A DNA stretch of 39,454 nucleotides from DATKMK01 sp035541895 (lineage in GTDB: Bacteria > Desulfobacterota > Binatia > HRBIN30 > JACQVA1), in contig DATKMK010000023.1 of NCBI GenBank assembly GCA_035541895.1, positions 1 through 39,454 of the forward strand. Direction: 5' to 3'. The notes under the pieces are model-generated. The model made no database searches, had not been told where the DNA came from, and saw only the letters and a list, made by a program, of their open reading frames with translations. Both the position numbers and the translations under genes were made by a program. Positions 1 through 9,125 of the stretch are shown here, one piece after another (positions within the stretch are counted from its first letter, which is position 1; each line of letters opens with the position of its first letter).

Positions 1-499
<499 letters not shown>

Positions 500-574
500 A
501 CTATTTTTCCGCCGCTATTCGCGACGCTTGCGATGCCGCGTTACCCATATGTGATTGTCGGAGTTCTTTCAGTT

Positions 575-690
<116 letters not shown>

Positions 691-701
691 CTTTTACGGA
701 C

Positions 702-733
702 AAAGGGGCTCTGCTCGCAGAGCCCCTTTTTTT
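702..733 (+). terminator. Rho-independent terminator of the rRNA operon
   Basis: A perfect 12-bp stem AAAGGGGCTCTG / CAGAGCCCCTTT with a CTCG loop, followed by a run of T to 733. It lies 11 bases after the 5S end. It faces the end of the convergent ornithine operon (alr stop at 818), and the stem might also slow transcripts coming from that side, although the T run favours plus-strand termination. Confidence 0.93.
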
Positions 734-817
734 ACGCGAATCATCGCGCCGCTGCGCAGCGCATTCCCCGCTGCTCCAAGTGACTGGCGAGCGCATGCTT
801 GCTACGGGCTGGGCCGC

Positions 818-1987
818 TCACTCCGCAAGATCCTGCGCCCGAGCCTGGCTCGCTCCCATCGCCACGCGCGGGACGCGATGTGAAATCGCACTCACCACTT
901 CGTAGCTGATGGTATCCAGTTTCGCCGCCATCTCATCAGCGGTCAGCTCCTCTGCGCCCTGCCGCCCGATGATCACGACTTCGTCGCCGAGCTCGACGCG
1001 CCCACGCAGTGCGGTGACGTCAACCAAGCTCATGTCCATGGTGATGCGACCGACTTGCGGACAGCGCGTGCCGCGAATCAACAGATCTAGCCGATTCGAC
1101 AGCCGGCGGTTGAGTCCGTCGGCGTAGCCGACGGGAACGGTCGCAATGAGCGACGGCCTCTGGGTGCGGAAGGTATGCCCGTAGCTCAGCCCGGTGGCGG
1201 TCGGAACTTCCTTGAGAAACGTGATCTGCGTCTTCCACTCCAGTACTGGTTCAAGCGCCGTGACTCGCGGATTCGCGATCGTCGCCGACGGGCGCAGCCC
1301 GTAGAGTGCGATGCCCGGGCGAACGGCGTCACAATGCGACTCCGGCAGATCGAAGACGGCGGCACTGTTCGCAATATGATGAACTTCGACGCCCGACTCC
1401 TTCGTGGCGGCGACCACGCGCTGAAAACGCGTAAGCTGCTCCAGTGAATAGCGCTTGTCGGCTTCGTCGGCGCGCGGAAAGTGACTCATGAGTCCGCGCA
1501 CGCGCAACCCGGGCAGCGTACGGCAGCGATCGAGAAACGTCGGGACTTCGTCCGAACGCACGCCCACCCGCCCCATCCCGGTGTCGATTTTGAGATGAAC
1601 CGCAATCCGGCGGCCGGTGCGATCAGCCGCGTGCGCAAGCGCGTCGACCATGTCCGTGGTACACACCACCGGCTCGCAATCGTAGGCAACCAACCCCTCG
1701 CTGTGTGACGGCAACGTCGCGGACAGGACGAGGATCTTCGCCGTGATACCCGCATCGATCAACGTCGCAGCTTCCTCGAGATCGGCAACGCACAGGCGGT
1801 GGTAGCCATGATGCACAAGATGGCGGGCGACAATCGCCGCACCGTGGCCGTAGGCATCGGCTTTGATCACCGGCCACACCGCTCGCTCGCCGACGAGCTG
1901 CTGGAGGAGGCCGAGGTTGCGAGTGAGGCGATCGAGATGCAGGTACACCCGAGTCAATCGGCTGGCTTTGGCGTCAACGTGATTCAC
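818..1987 (-). CDS. alr: Alanine racemase, last gene of the ornithine operon
   Basis: A PLP-dependent fold-III racemase interconverting L- and D-alanine in the cytoplasm; 389 residues, normal for the family. Residues 38-48 hold the PLP-lysine motif VWPVIKADAYG (K42). The catalytic tyrosine motif SYGHTF lies at 267-272 (Y268), and the active-site loop VRPGIALYG is at 221-229. The GTG start shares four bases (GTGA) with the stop of orr, so translation is probably coupled. Its place at the end of the ornithine operon suggests a catabolic role: the known 2-amino-4-ketopentanoate thiolase releases D-alanine, which Alr would turn into L-alanine. It may also supply D-alanine for peptidoglycan; no second alr is visible here. 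Confidence 0.93.
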   Translation of the reverse strand: MNHVDAKASRLTRVYLHLDRLTRNLGLLQQLVGERAVWPVIKADAYGHGAAIVARHLVHHGYHRLCVADLEEAATLIDAGITAKILVLSATLPSHSEGLVAYDCEPVVCTTDMVDALAHAADRTGRRIAVHLKIDTGMGRVGVRSDEVPTFLDRCRTLPGLRVRGLMSHFPRADEADKRYSLEQLTRFQRVVAATKESGVEVHHIANSAAVFDLPESHCDAVRPGIALYGLRPSATIANPRVTALEPVLEWKTQITFLKEVPTATGLSYGHTFRTQRPSLIATVPVGYADGLNRRLSNRLDLLIRGTRCPQVGRITMDMSLVDVTALRGRVELGDEVVIIGRQGAEELTADEMAAKLDTISYEVVSAISHRVPRVAMGASQARAQDLAE

Positions 1988-3087
1988 TGGCTGTCCGGCC
2001 TCGCGTGTGGAGCGTCGTCGCGCAACGTACGTTGCGCGACGTATTCGGATGTCATGGCGGCGAGCAATGCGCCATATTTGGGCGCGAACGCGATCTTATC
2101 GCCGACCTGTAGGTGAGCCGATGCGCGCGTCACGTCGACAATGAGGTAGTCGCTCGATCCACCCACGATGACCACGCCCGGATCGATCGGCGTGAGCCCC
2201 TCGATGTCGACGTCTTCTCGTCCAATGTCCAACAGGGCACGCATCACGTCGCCGTGATCCTCGAACGCGGGATGCCGTCCAAACGCATCCTCACAACGGT
2301 CGCCGATTGGTAGCGACGGCTTGTGTCGCAGCTCTAAAATCTCGGCGTGCAATCGGAAGGCATCCTGAAGACACTCGGGCCACGGCCGGCGATGGAGGGT
2401 CTCGCAGCCGAGGAGAATCGCTTCACCAATGCGCGCGTGATTGATCCGCGGCGGCATACGACTGGAGGCAATCATGCTCAGGCCGCTCGAGTTGATCCCG
2501 GACACGAGATCGAGCGTGATGCCACAGGTGTCCTCGATCTCGCGAGCAAGCTCGGCGAGTTGCTGCATGTTCTCCGTCGACGGCGCAACCGCCCCGAAAC
2601 AGGCGAGATTGGTGCCGATCCCTGCAATGCGAATCGCAGGGAGCCGTCGTACGACCCGCACGACGGGGAGAAGGTCGCTGGGCCAAATACCTTCGCGCAG
2701 ATCGCCGAGATCGACCATCAGTATGACGTCATGGATGCGTCCGCGACGCTCCGCCGCCTTTGACAGGCCTTCGAGCACGGCCGGTTCCGAGTTCAGACTG
2801 ACGTCGACGATCTCGACCACCTCCTCGACATCCGAGAGCGCTGGCAGACGGAGCAACATGAACGACGTGTTCACGCCGGCGCCCCGCAAGCGGCGGATGT
2901 TTTCCAAATGCGACTCGCCGATCGAAACGACGCCGCCGCGCAACATCGCGGCGGCGACGCCCGGATGGCCACCCACGCCCTTGGTGACGCCGGTGACCGC
3001 GATGCCGTGGCGGGCACAAAGGTCGACGACCGTCCGCGCATTGTGCTCGATCGCGTCCAGATCGATGGTGAGATAGGGCCGCGCCAT
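1984..3087 (-). CDS. orr: Ornithine racemase, PLP-dependent
   Basis: A 367-residue protein of the alanine racemase N-terminal (fold III) family. The PLP lysine is in VTGVTKGVGGHP (K36), and ESHLENIRRL and MVDLGDLREG are motifs typical of the ornithine racemase/YhfX-like branch rather than Alr. It would convert L-ornithine to D-ornithine, the substrate of OraSE. The ATG follows the oraE stop codon with no gap, and its own stop overlaps the alr GTG. The assignment to ornithine rests on the motif style and on the complete pathway next to it. A broader amino-acid racemase is the alternative. Confidence 0.88.
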   Translation of the reverse strand: MARPYLTIDLDAIEHNARTVVDLCARHGIAVTGVTKGVGGHPGVAAAMLRGGVVSIGESHLENIRRLRGAGVNTSFMLLRLPALSDVEEVVEIVDVSLNSEPAVLEGLSKAAERRGRIHDVILMVDLGDLREGIWPSDLLPVVRVVRRLPAIRIAGIGTNLACFGAVAPSTENMQQLAELAREIEDTCGITLDLVSGINSSGLSMIASSRMPPRINHARIGEAILLGCETLHRRPWPECLQDAFRLHAEILELRHKPSLPIGDRCEDAFGRHPAFEDHGDVMRALLDIGREDVDIEGLTPIDPGVVIVGGSSDYLIVDVTRASAHLQVGDKIAFAPKYGALLAAMTSEYVAQRTLRDDAPHARPDSQ

Positions 3088-5283
3088 TTAGGCACCGCTG
3101 CGCGCGCGCAAGGCGCGGACGAGAAAGCTGGCAACCTCGCGGCCCGTCGTCCCGCGTCCGAAACCCGCATCCAAGCCGCACCGGCGTGCGAGTTCGTCGG
3201 TGACCTGGGTGCCGCCGCCGACCAGCACCACACGCTCACGTACGCCGCGTTGGCGGGCCAGTGCAGCGAGCCGTCGCATGTGGCGCTCGTGGACGTGGGC
3301 GTGAGTCACGATCGTCGAGATCAGGATGGCCTGCGCGCGACTGTCTTCTGCGACCTCCAACACTCGTTCCACCGGCACGGAGGTGCCGAGATCGCGACAG
3401 TGGAATCCATACCGCTCAATGCCGCCGTGCTTGATGTCGAGGATCTCGTGGAGCCCGACGGAGTGCTCGTCTTCGCCGACCGTTGCTGCGACCACGGTAA
3501 TGCTGCGCGGTCGTACCCAGGCTTCGATCTCCGCGTCTGCCAGCACCTGCGGATGCGGCAAGCGGGGCAGTTCGGCGATGTTGATCGCCACATCGAGCAT
3601 GCCCTTGATCTCGAACAGACTGCCCTCGGCGGGGTGGATCAGGCGGCGGCTGATGACTTGAGCATCCTTGAGGCCCATGTGGCGCACCATCTCGAGCGCG
3701 GCAGCTTCCGCGATCGACGGGGTTGCAGGCACGAACAACGTCACGCACACGATTCCGTCGCCGTGTCTCTCCACCTCCGGTCGCAACACACCGGCGGCGC
3801 GATCGGCCAGTGTCACCTGCAAGCGCTGAACAACGGTATCGGTGGAGTCGACCTCGTCGATGTACTGAATCTTCGACGCGTCGCAGAGGGTGCAGCCGCC
3901 GTAGGCGGCGCACGGCGTGCCGTCAGCATCCGCGTACACGTTGTTGCCGAAGTGACTACACACCGGAGCGCCGTAATCGGGTGCACGCGGAATCACGGTA
4001 TCCGCGCCGTCACCACCATCCGGGTCACGGACGATGCCATCGGCCTTGCGCTCGGGAAAATAGCCGGAATCGACGAACTGTCCGGCTGCGACGGCGGCGT
4101 AGTAGCCGCCGCCCGCACGAATCTCTTCGAGAAAGAGCACGGCGCGCTCGACAATCTCGCGTGCCTGTTCACGCAGCGGCCCGTCGGATTTGAGCTGGAC
4201 CTGCTCCATCAGGCCGTCGAGGCCGAGCAGCGTTTGGCGGGTGGCGTTGACACCGGCGACGTTGTTGTAGTGCCACGGAATGTTGCGGCCCTCGTCCGGC
4301 GTAATCGTGCTTTGAATGTCGGCGGAAGTCAGGCGCGAGATCAGCGTGTCGAGGACGTGCGTCACCGTGGCTTCCATCGTGTCGGCTTCGATGTAGCGGG
4401 TGTTCTGCTGCGCGCGGAACTTGTATCCACGAAACAGTCCGCGCAGCGCGACCGCGTAGGGCAGGTCGAGGCACAGCTTCGGCGCGGGCGGTGCCGTCGG
4501 CGGCACGGTCGACAGCGCGATCAACTCGGCGGGCATCCCCACCGCGCGGGAGTACGCGGTGTTGATTGCATGCTGTACGAGCAACTCCGGCGTGACCTTC
4601 CACGCTTCCTTGGCCGTGGCATTGGCATTGTGCGCGCCGTCGAGCTGAAGGATGCCGGCATCGGCCATAATGCGTTTGGCCTCGGCGGCGTCGACGAAGG
4701 AGCGATGCATGTTGATGCCGCGGTAGAGCACGTTGTACTGCGGGTCCTGGTGCGCGCCGTTGACGCCTTCTTCGGCGAACAGCACGGCGATCTCGGGTCC
4801 GGCCACGCCGCTCACGTAGGAGTGAAAATTGATCGGCCGCCCCACTTCGTCCTCGATGGCGTCGAGCGCCTTGCGCGTCGCGCGGATCTGTTTGCGTGTG
4901 ATCGGCGTTCCACCGACGCCCTCGGGCGTGCCTTCGATCATACCGTCGATGTGCGACTGACCGGTGGTGCGGATCACCATGATGTGATCGGCGCCATGCC
5001 AGGCGGCCATGCGCATCCGGCGCAGATCATCTTCGAATCGTCCGGACGCGATTTCGGTCGTGATCACCACATCGGATTGCGGATCGATGTTGCCGAACGA
5101 GTGCGCCGACGGCAGCGGCACTGATCGCGCGAGATCTTCGGACGTGTCGGCCAGGACAAACGGGCCGACGCGATGGTTCGTGATCTTCTTCCGCCACGTC
5201 CATCCCTTGCGGCGTGGCCGGTAGCGATCGAGATCCTTGAGTACCTCGAGCAAGTCGAGAGGTTGATCGGGCGACAGCTTCAT
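3088..5283 (-). CDS. oraE: D-ornithine 4,5-aminomutase, large (B12/PLP) subunit
   Basis: A 731-residue adenosylcobalamin- and PLP-dependent subunit that moves the terminal amino group of D-ornithine to C4, giving 2,4-diaminopentanoate. The N-terminal two thirds form the TIM-barrel part. The C-terminal Rossmann part has the cobalamin motif DEHSVG (605-610), with H607 as the lower cobalt ligand, followed 11 residues later by K618 in EILDIKHGG. The clostridial enzyme uses H618 and K629, the same spacing. GGGTQVTDELA and AGFGRGT further mark the cobalamin domain. Its ATG shares one base with the oraS stop. No cobalamin riboswitch was recognised upstream of the operon. Confidence 0.95.
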   Translation of the reverse strand: MKLSPDQPLDLLEVLKDLDRYRPRRKGWTWRKKITNHRVGPFVLADTSEDLARSVPLPSAHSFGNIDPQSDVVITTEIASGRFEDDLRRMRMAAWHGADHIMVIRTTGQSHIDGMIEGTPEGVGGTPITRKQIRATRKALDAIEDEVGRPINFHSYVSGVAGPEIAVLFAEEGVNGAHQDPQYNVLYRGINMHRSFVDAAEAKRIMADAGILQLDGAHNANATAKEAWKVTPELLVQHAINTAYSRAVGMPAELIALSTVPPTAPPAPKLCLDLPYAVALRGLFRGYKFRAQQNTRYIEADTMEATVTHVLDTLISRLTSADIQSTITPDEGRNIPWHYNNVAGVNATRQTLLGLDGLMEQVQLKSDGPLREQAREIVERAVLFLEEIRAGGGYYAAVAAGQFVDSGYFPERKADGIVRDPDGGDGADTVIPRAPDYGAPVCSHFGNNVYADADGTPCAAYGGCTLCDASKIQYIDEVDSTDTVVQRLQVTLADRAAGVLRPEVERHGDGIVCVTLFVPATPSIAEAAALEMVRHMGLKDAQVISRRLIHPAEGSLFEIKGMLDVAINIAELPRLPHPQVLADAEIEAWVRPRSITVVAATVGEDEHSVGLHEILDIKHGGIERYGFHCRDLGTSVPVERVLEVAEDSRAQAILISTIVTHAHVHERHMRRLAALARQRGVRERVVLVGGGTQVTDELARRCGLDAGFGRGTTGREVASFLVRALRARSGA

Positions 5284-5633
5284 CAGCCCAGTTCGTCCCA
5301 GAAGTGGCCGGCGAGCAGCGCGGCGCCGGCGTCACGAACGGATATCCGTTTGCGGGTCGCGAGTTCGAGAACCAGACGGCCCGCTCCTCGGCCAAGCAGT
5401 TGCCGCTGCACTATGGCGGCGACTAGGGCTTTGGCTTCGATACTCGAAAATCCCATGCGCAGCAGCACCGAGCGCTCGATCGATGGCGTCGTGTGCGTGC
5501 GCGCCTCGGCAACCAGCCGTGCAACGATCTGGTTGGCTAATTCCCAGAAGTAGGCGTGCAGCTCGCTGTCGGACAACGTACGCACCCGTTCACGACGCGC
5601 CGCGAAATCATCGGGTCTGTCAACGCAGCTCAT
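5283..5633 (-). CDS. oraS: D-ornithine 4,5-aminomutase, small subunit
   Basis: A protein of about 116 residues that partners OraE in the aminomutase. The start is set at the ATG at 5633 (MSCVDRPDDF), which gives the usual length of the small subunit (~120 residues). An upstream in-frame ATG at 5699 would add 22 residues but overlap ortB by 80 bases. With the chosen start the overlap with ortB is 14 bases. Features include the segment RRERVRTLSDSELHAYFWELANQ near the N-terminus and the C-terminal helix AALLAGHFWDEL. Assignment rests on size, position between ortB and oraE, and the helical pattern. Confidence 0.9.
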   Translation of the reverse strand: MSCVDRPDDFAARRERVRTLSDSELHAYFWELANQIVARLVAEARTHTTPSIERSVLLRMGFSSIEAKALVAAIVQRQLLGRGAGRLVLELATRKRISVRDAGAALLAGHFWDELG

Positions 5634-7029
5634 CGATGAGCCTCCGCATGACAGCGGAATCGGTTCGGGTCTCGGCGGCGAGAAACTCGATGTCGACATC
5701 GCTCAGTTTCGCTTCCGCCGGAACGGACTCGATCGCGTGTCGCACGTACTCGCGACGGACGTGGTCGAGATCGACATCAACCACTGCGATCTGTCGCGGG
5801 TGCTCGGGGATGACGATGCGCACGCCCGGGTTGTTGTCGCGCGGATCGCCGCGGCGAACTTCGATGCCCATCTGCTTGGCCAGGTTGAGCTGAGCGATGG
5901 GATGCTTGCCGGCGCCGGTGTACTCGGTCTCTTGGACGACGACGAGGCGGTCGGCTTCCAGCTCCTGAGCGATGGCGAATGCGGCGGCGAGCGACGTGTT
6001 GCCGGCCGCGCCGCGCTCCAACCCTTCGAGTTCCGCGAGCAGCTGCGTGATGTAGAACACCTCGCCTTGAGTGACGGTGACGAACCGATCGATGTAACGC
6101 AACGGGCGCGCCGCGCTGCGCGGGACATCCGCTCGATCCGGCCAGACCGTGAACGGCATTGAAAAACCGGTGTGACCGGTGGTGAAGGACTTGCGATTGA
6201 AATCGCGATCAGATGCCATGTGCAGACCCGACAAGTCGACGCTGGCGGCGACCACCGAGGTGTGCGTCGCGCCGGCCTTTTGCAGGCCGCGCGCGGTGCC
6301 GGTGACGTTGCCGCCGCCGGCGTGGGTAGCGATCACAACATCGGGAAAGCGCCCGGTCTGTTCGCGAGTTTGAACTGCGATCTCGAAACCGAGCGTCTCG
6401 ATTCCGACGACCGAGTAGGGAGTGTACAACGACGCGTTGAAATACCCGGTGTTCTTCAGGACGCAGAGAAACACGTAGAAGAGTTCGGGCCCGACGGACA
6501 GGCGAATGACTTCGGCGCCGTAGGCGTCGCAGGCGCGCCGCTTCTCTTCGATCTCGGGCTGTGCCGCGCCACGGCTGTCGAAGGCCTCCTGAACGACGAT
6601 GCAGCGGAGGCCGGCTTTGGCGGCTTGCGAGGCAACGGCTGCGCCGTAGTTGCCACTGGTTGCGGCGGCGACGCCGCTATAGCCGCGCTGCACCGCTTCG
6701 TGAATCGACAGCGCTGCGCGGCGATCCTTGAACGACCCCGATGGGTTGGCCGCTTCGTCTTTAACGAAAATCCGCGCACCCCTGCCCGGCCTTGCGACCG
6801 CGCGCACCAGCGCGGTGAGGTTGTGCAGTTCAACGAGTGGCGTGTTGCCGACCGCGGTTCGAGTCTGGATCGCCTGTGCGGTAGCGACGTCGTATCCGGT
6901 GTCGGCCAGTAGGCGCTCGTAGTCGAAGGCGAGCAGACCGGTCGTGTACTGCGAGTAGTCGATACCAACCGACATGCGCATGATTGCTGTCCGCTCGGCC
7001 ATGATGGCCGCGTAGTTCTGGCCGATCAT
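5620..7029 (-). CDS. ortB: 2-amino-4-ketopentanoate thiolase, beta subunit
   Basis: A 469-residue PLP enzyme of the tryptophan-synthase-beta/threonine-synthase fold (type II). The PLP lysine is K101 in NPSGSFKDRR. The phosphate/substrate loop AATSGNYGAA follows at about 122, and a glycine-rich stretch THAGGGNVTGTARG lies in the middle. With OrtA it splits 2-amino-4-ketopentanoate with CoA into acetyl-CoA and alanine (D-alanine in the characterised enzyme). The start ATG overlaps the ortA stop by four bases (ATGA). The family match and neighbours make threonine synthase unlikely. Confidence 0.93.
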   Translation of the reverse strand: MIGQNYAAIMAERTAIMRMSVGIDYSQYTTGLLAFDYERLLADTGYDVATAQAIQTRTAVGNTPLVELHNLTALVRAVARPGRGARIFVKDEAANPSGSFKDRRAALSIHEAVQRGYSGVAAATSGNYGAAVASQAAKAGLRCIVVQEAFDSRGAAQPEIEEKRRACDAYGAEVIRLSVGPELFYVFLCVLKNTGYFNASLYTPYSVVGIETLGFEIAVQTREQTGRFPDVVIATHAGGGNVTGTARGLQKAGATHTSVVAASVDLSGLHMASDRDFNRKSFTTGHTGFSMPFTVWPDRADVPRSAARPLRYIDRFVTVTQGEVFYITQLLAELEGLERGAAGNTSLAAAFAIAQELEADRLVVVQETEYTGAGKHPIAQLNLAKQMGIEVRRGDPRDNNPGVRIVIPEHPRQIAVVDVDLDHVRREYVRHAIESVPAEAKLSDVDIEFLAAETRTDSAVMRRLIDELR

Positions 7030-7340
7030 GCGCGCCTACGCCGTGCGCGAAGGATGGCGCGCACTTCTTCCCCGACAGCCGCAAGCTCGGGGATCGGTGC
7101 ACCGAAGCCGTGGGTGTATGCAGGATTTACGGCAACGAGCGTTCCGCTGATGCGGCGGCCGGCGCGGGTGATGACTTCGACCTCATCCCCGAGAACGGCG
7201 GCGGCGACCAGAAAGCCTGCGGTGCGCATTTCGAGCGGGACTGCCTTGGTGTCTTCCGGAACCTTCGGCGCGCGTTCGCCGGCGCGCAGCACAATTCGAT
7301 GAATGTCAACCCAGGTTCCTGGTGCAACTCGCTCGGCCAT
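7026..7340 (-). CDS. ortA: 2-amino-4-ketopentanoate thiolase, alpha subunit
   Basis: A 104-residue small subunit of the OrtAB thiolase, at the usual length. It begins MAERVAPGTWVDIHRIVL, and the central segment TKAVPLEMRTAGFL plus the C-terminal AYTHGFGAPIPEL are characteristic of this family. It lies 10 bases after ord and overlaps ortB by four bases, which suggests the two thiolase subunits are made in equal amounts. Function is inferred from family and neighbourhood; a short subunit carries no catalytic motif that can be read directly. Confidence 0.9.
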   Translation of the reverse strand: MAERVAPGTWVDIHRIVLRAGERAPKVPEDTKAVPLEMRTAGFLVAAAVLGDEVEVITRAGRRISGTLVAVNPAYTHGFGAPIPELAAVGEEVRAILRARRRRA

Positions 7341-7350
7341 TTGTCCGGTC

Positions 7351-8400
7351 TCAGCGGTGGGTGCTGACGCAGCGGCGTGGGTCGCTCAGCATCGCGCCTG
7401 GAACCGGCAAATCGACCATCGAATGCAGGCCAGGGGCTGCGGCAAGGACGCGAGGGATGAGATTGACCGCGAGTGCCGCCGTGGCCAAGCCGCCCGGAAT
7501 CTCTGGACGTCCCGACAACCGGACCGGAGGTGTCCCGTCGATCGCGATCGAATCCCCGGTCTCGATGCCTTCGAGCTGCGGATGGATTTGCTGCGGATGG
7601 ACGAGCGTAATTACCGGTTTCGTTGCGCGGTAGGCCACAGCCGTATGCAGGCAGCCGGCCACAGCGCCAGGCTCAACCGTCACAATGGGCGTTTGCCGGC
7701 GGACCCTCGAAATGATGGGGTCGCGGTTCTCATCGATGCGTTCAATTTCCCATCCGAGCGCATCGCCGATCATTCGGATCGACTGTTGAAACCCGATGTG
7801 ACCGACCACCGTGCCGCGTTCCACACCAGCACGAAACGCTGTCGGCGTGAGCCCGACACCTTGGCTTGTTAGCACCGACGGTCCGTAGGGCGAAAGATCA
7901 TTGATGCGCTCGGCGCGGATGGAGCGGACGTCAGCGCAGACACCGGTCAGGGTGATCACCAGCAGGTCGAGCACAAAGCCGGGATTGATGCCGGTCCCAA
8001 CGATCGTGACCCCATGCTCGACGGCAAGCCGCCGCAGCACGGCGGCGGTGTGGGGCGACGTCGCGGCGGGGTACGCCATCTCTTCGGCGATCGAGATGAC
8101 GTGGATGTGATGGCGAACGAGAGCGGAGATCTCAGGCACGGCGTCGGCCAGGCGCGAGCAAGTTGCCTGTATCGCCACGTGCGGCCGTGTCAGTGCGATC
8201 GTCGCGTCCAGGTCGGACCGAACGTGTAGACCGAGGTCGCGACCGGCGCCGATGGCTTGGCCAAGCTCAACGCCGGCACGCTCGCGTCGTCTTCCAAAGG
8301 CACCAACCAACGCGAGGCCAGGTTTTTCCAGCACGATGCGAGCGATTGCCGATCCCATCTGACCGGTTCCAACGAGAAGGATTCGGATGGGTTCGCTCAT
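7351..8400 (-). CDS. ord: 2,4-diaminopentanoate dehydrogenase
   Basis: An NAD(P)-dependent dehydrogenase of 349 residues, first gene of the ornithine operon. It oxidatively deaminates 2,4-diaminopentanoate to 2-amino-4-ketopentanoate, releasing ammonia and reduced nicotinamide. The N-terminal Rossmann motif VGTGQMGSAIA is at residues 10-20. The middle has GTGINPGFVLDLL, and SQGVGLTP follows, as in the dihydrodipicolinate-reductase-like Ord family. The ATG at 8400 (MSEPIRILLV) is preferred; an in-frame GTG at 8415 would add five residues. The gene heads the operon, so its promoter should lie between 8401 and about 8555. Confidence 0.92.
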   Translation of the reverse strand: MSEPIRILLVGTGQMGSAIARIVLEKPGLALVGAFGRRRERAGVELGQAIGAGRDLGLHVRSDLDATIALTRPHVAIQATCSRLADAVPEISALVRHHIHVISIAEEMAYPAATSPHTAAVLRRLAVEHGVTIVGTGINPGFVLDLLVITLTGVCADVRSIRAERINDLSPYGPSVLTSQGVGLTPTAFRAGVERGTVVGHIGFQQSIRMIGDALGWEIERIDENRDPIISRVRRQTPIVTVEPGAVAGCLHTAVAYRATKPVITLVHPQQIHPQLEGIETGDSIAIDGTPPVRLSGRPEIPGGLATAALAVNLIPRVLAAAPGLHSMVDLPVPGAMLSDPRRCVSTHR

Positions 8401-8503
8401 GACAGGGTAGGGCACGCCTTTCTCTCGGAAGAGACGTGGGACGGATTGTGCGTCAGGTCGGCGGACCTTTCAATCGGCAGCGCAGGATGGCCGGGTGCGC
8501 CGA

Positions 8504-8532
8504 TTGTCGACTCCACCGGGGTGGAGTAAGAT
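8504..8532 (+). promoter_or_regulatory. Promoter-like site with an 18-bp inverted-repeat operator
   Basis: A perfect inverted repeat ACTCCACC-GG-GGTGGAGT occupies 8510-8527. It sits between a -35-like TTGTCG (8504-8509) and a -10-like TAAGAT (8527-8532) with a 17-base spacer, just upstream of the ribosome binding site of the phasin-like gene. An operator within the spacer is the layout used by MerR-family activators. The site lies about 110 bases upstream of ord on the other strand, so it could also affect the ornithine operon. The repeat is directly visible; the promoter elements are weak matches and the regulator is unknown. Confidence 0.45.
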
Positions 8533-8555
8533 CAAGGGCAAAGGAGGTGGACAGC

Positions 8556-9008
8556 ATGGCGAAGAAGAAGAAAGCGGCGCGCAGCAAAGTGGAAGCGACT
8601 TCGGTGGTGTCCCGTCTTCAAACCGGCATGAAGACGATGCGACGCGATGCGGAAGCCCTGCTCGGACGTGCACGCAAGGAAGCCGCTCGCTTGTCGCGTG
8701 AGCAAAAGAAGGCATTGGGTCGAGCCGGCGAAGAAGTGCGTCGGGTCCGCACCGATCTGCAGAAATTTGTAAAGCGCAGTGTAAAGGAACTCGAAACACG
8801 TTCGGCTCGAGCACTGGCGACGCTGGAGAAAGACGTGGAAAAGCGGTTGGCACCGGTGGTGAAGCGCATGGTCGGCCCGTCGCAGCAAGAACTTCGAAGC
8901 CTAACCCGGCGCGTGCACCAGTTGGAGGAGCAGTTGAAGGGGCATGCGCATTCCGAGGCTTCGGCTTCGTCGCCTGCCCCGACGTCGGCTCCGGCCAGCG
9001 ACATCTAG
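8556..9008 (+). CDS. Phasin-like coiled-coil protein
   Basis: A 150-residue, lysine/arginine-rich, almost entirely helical protein. The ATG at 8556 is chosen because AAGGAGG (8541-8547) precedes it by 8 bases. It has a basic N-terminus (MAKKKKAARSK), long amphipathic helices, the segment KRLAPVVKRMVGPSQQELRS followed by a heptad-like LTRRVHQLEEQLKG, and an Ala/Ser/Pro-rich tail. The C-terminal pattern is that of polyhydroxyalkanoate granule-associated (phasin) proteins. A DNA-binding histone-like role is an alternative, given its basic start. It diverges from the ornithine operon, whose product acetyl-CoA is a PHA precursor; that link is speculation. Confidence 0.7.
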   Translation: MAKKKKAARSKVEATSVVSRLQTGMKTMRRDAEALLGRARKEAARLSREQKKALGRAGEEVRRVRTDLQKFVKRSVKELETRSARALATLEKDVEKRLAPVVKRMVGPSQQELRSLTRRVHQLEEQLKGHAHSEASASSPAPTSAPASDI

Positions 9009-9125
9009 ATCGACTCTTCGCCGGCGCGTAGCCGACGAGGTGCTGCCCACAGGGCGCGCAACAACGCGGATGCGCTGGCCGGTCTCGCGTTGACTTGCCG
9101 CGGACCGCTTGTTACTCGCTCGCCG

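Noticed and set aside
2908..5124. 738-codon open frame antisense to oraE
   Set aside because: It is the mirror of a well-conserved gene in GC-rich DNA. Its product has no motifs, and oraE shows cofactor residues and coupled starts.
8401..8555. Cobalamin riboswitch ahead of the B12-dependent ornithine operon
   Set aside because: No B12-box-like sequence was seen and the spacer is too short to hold a full element.
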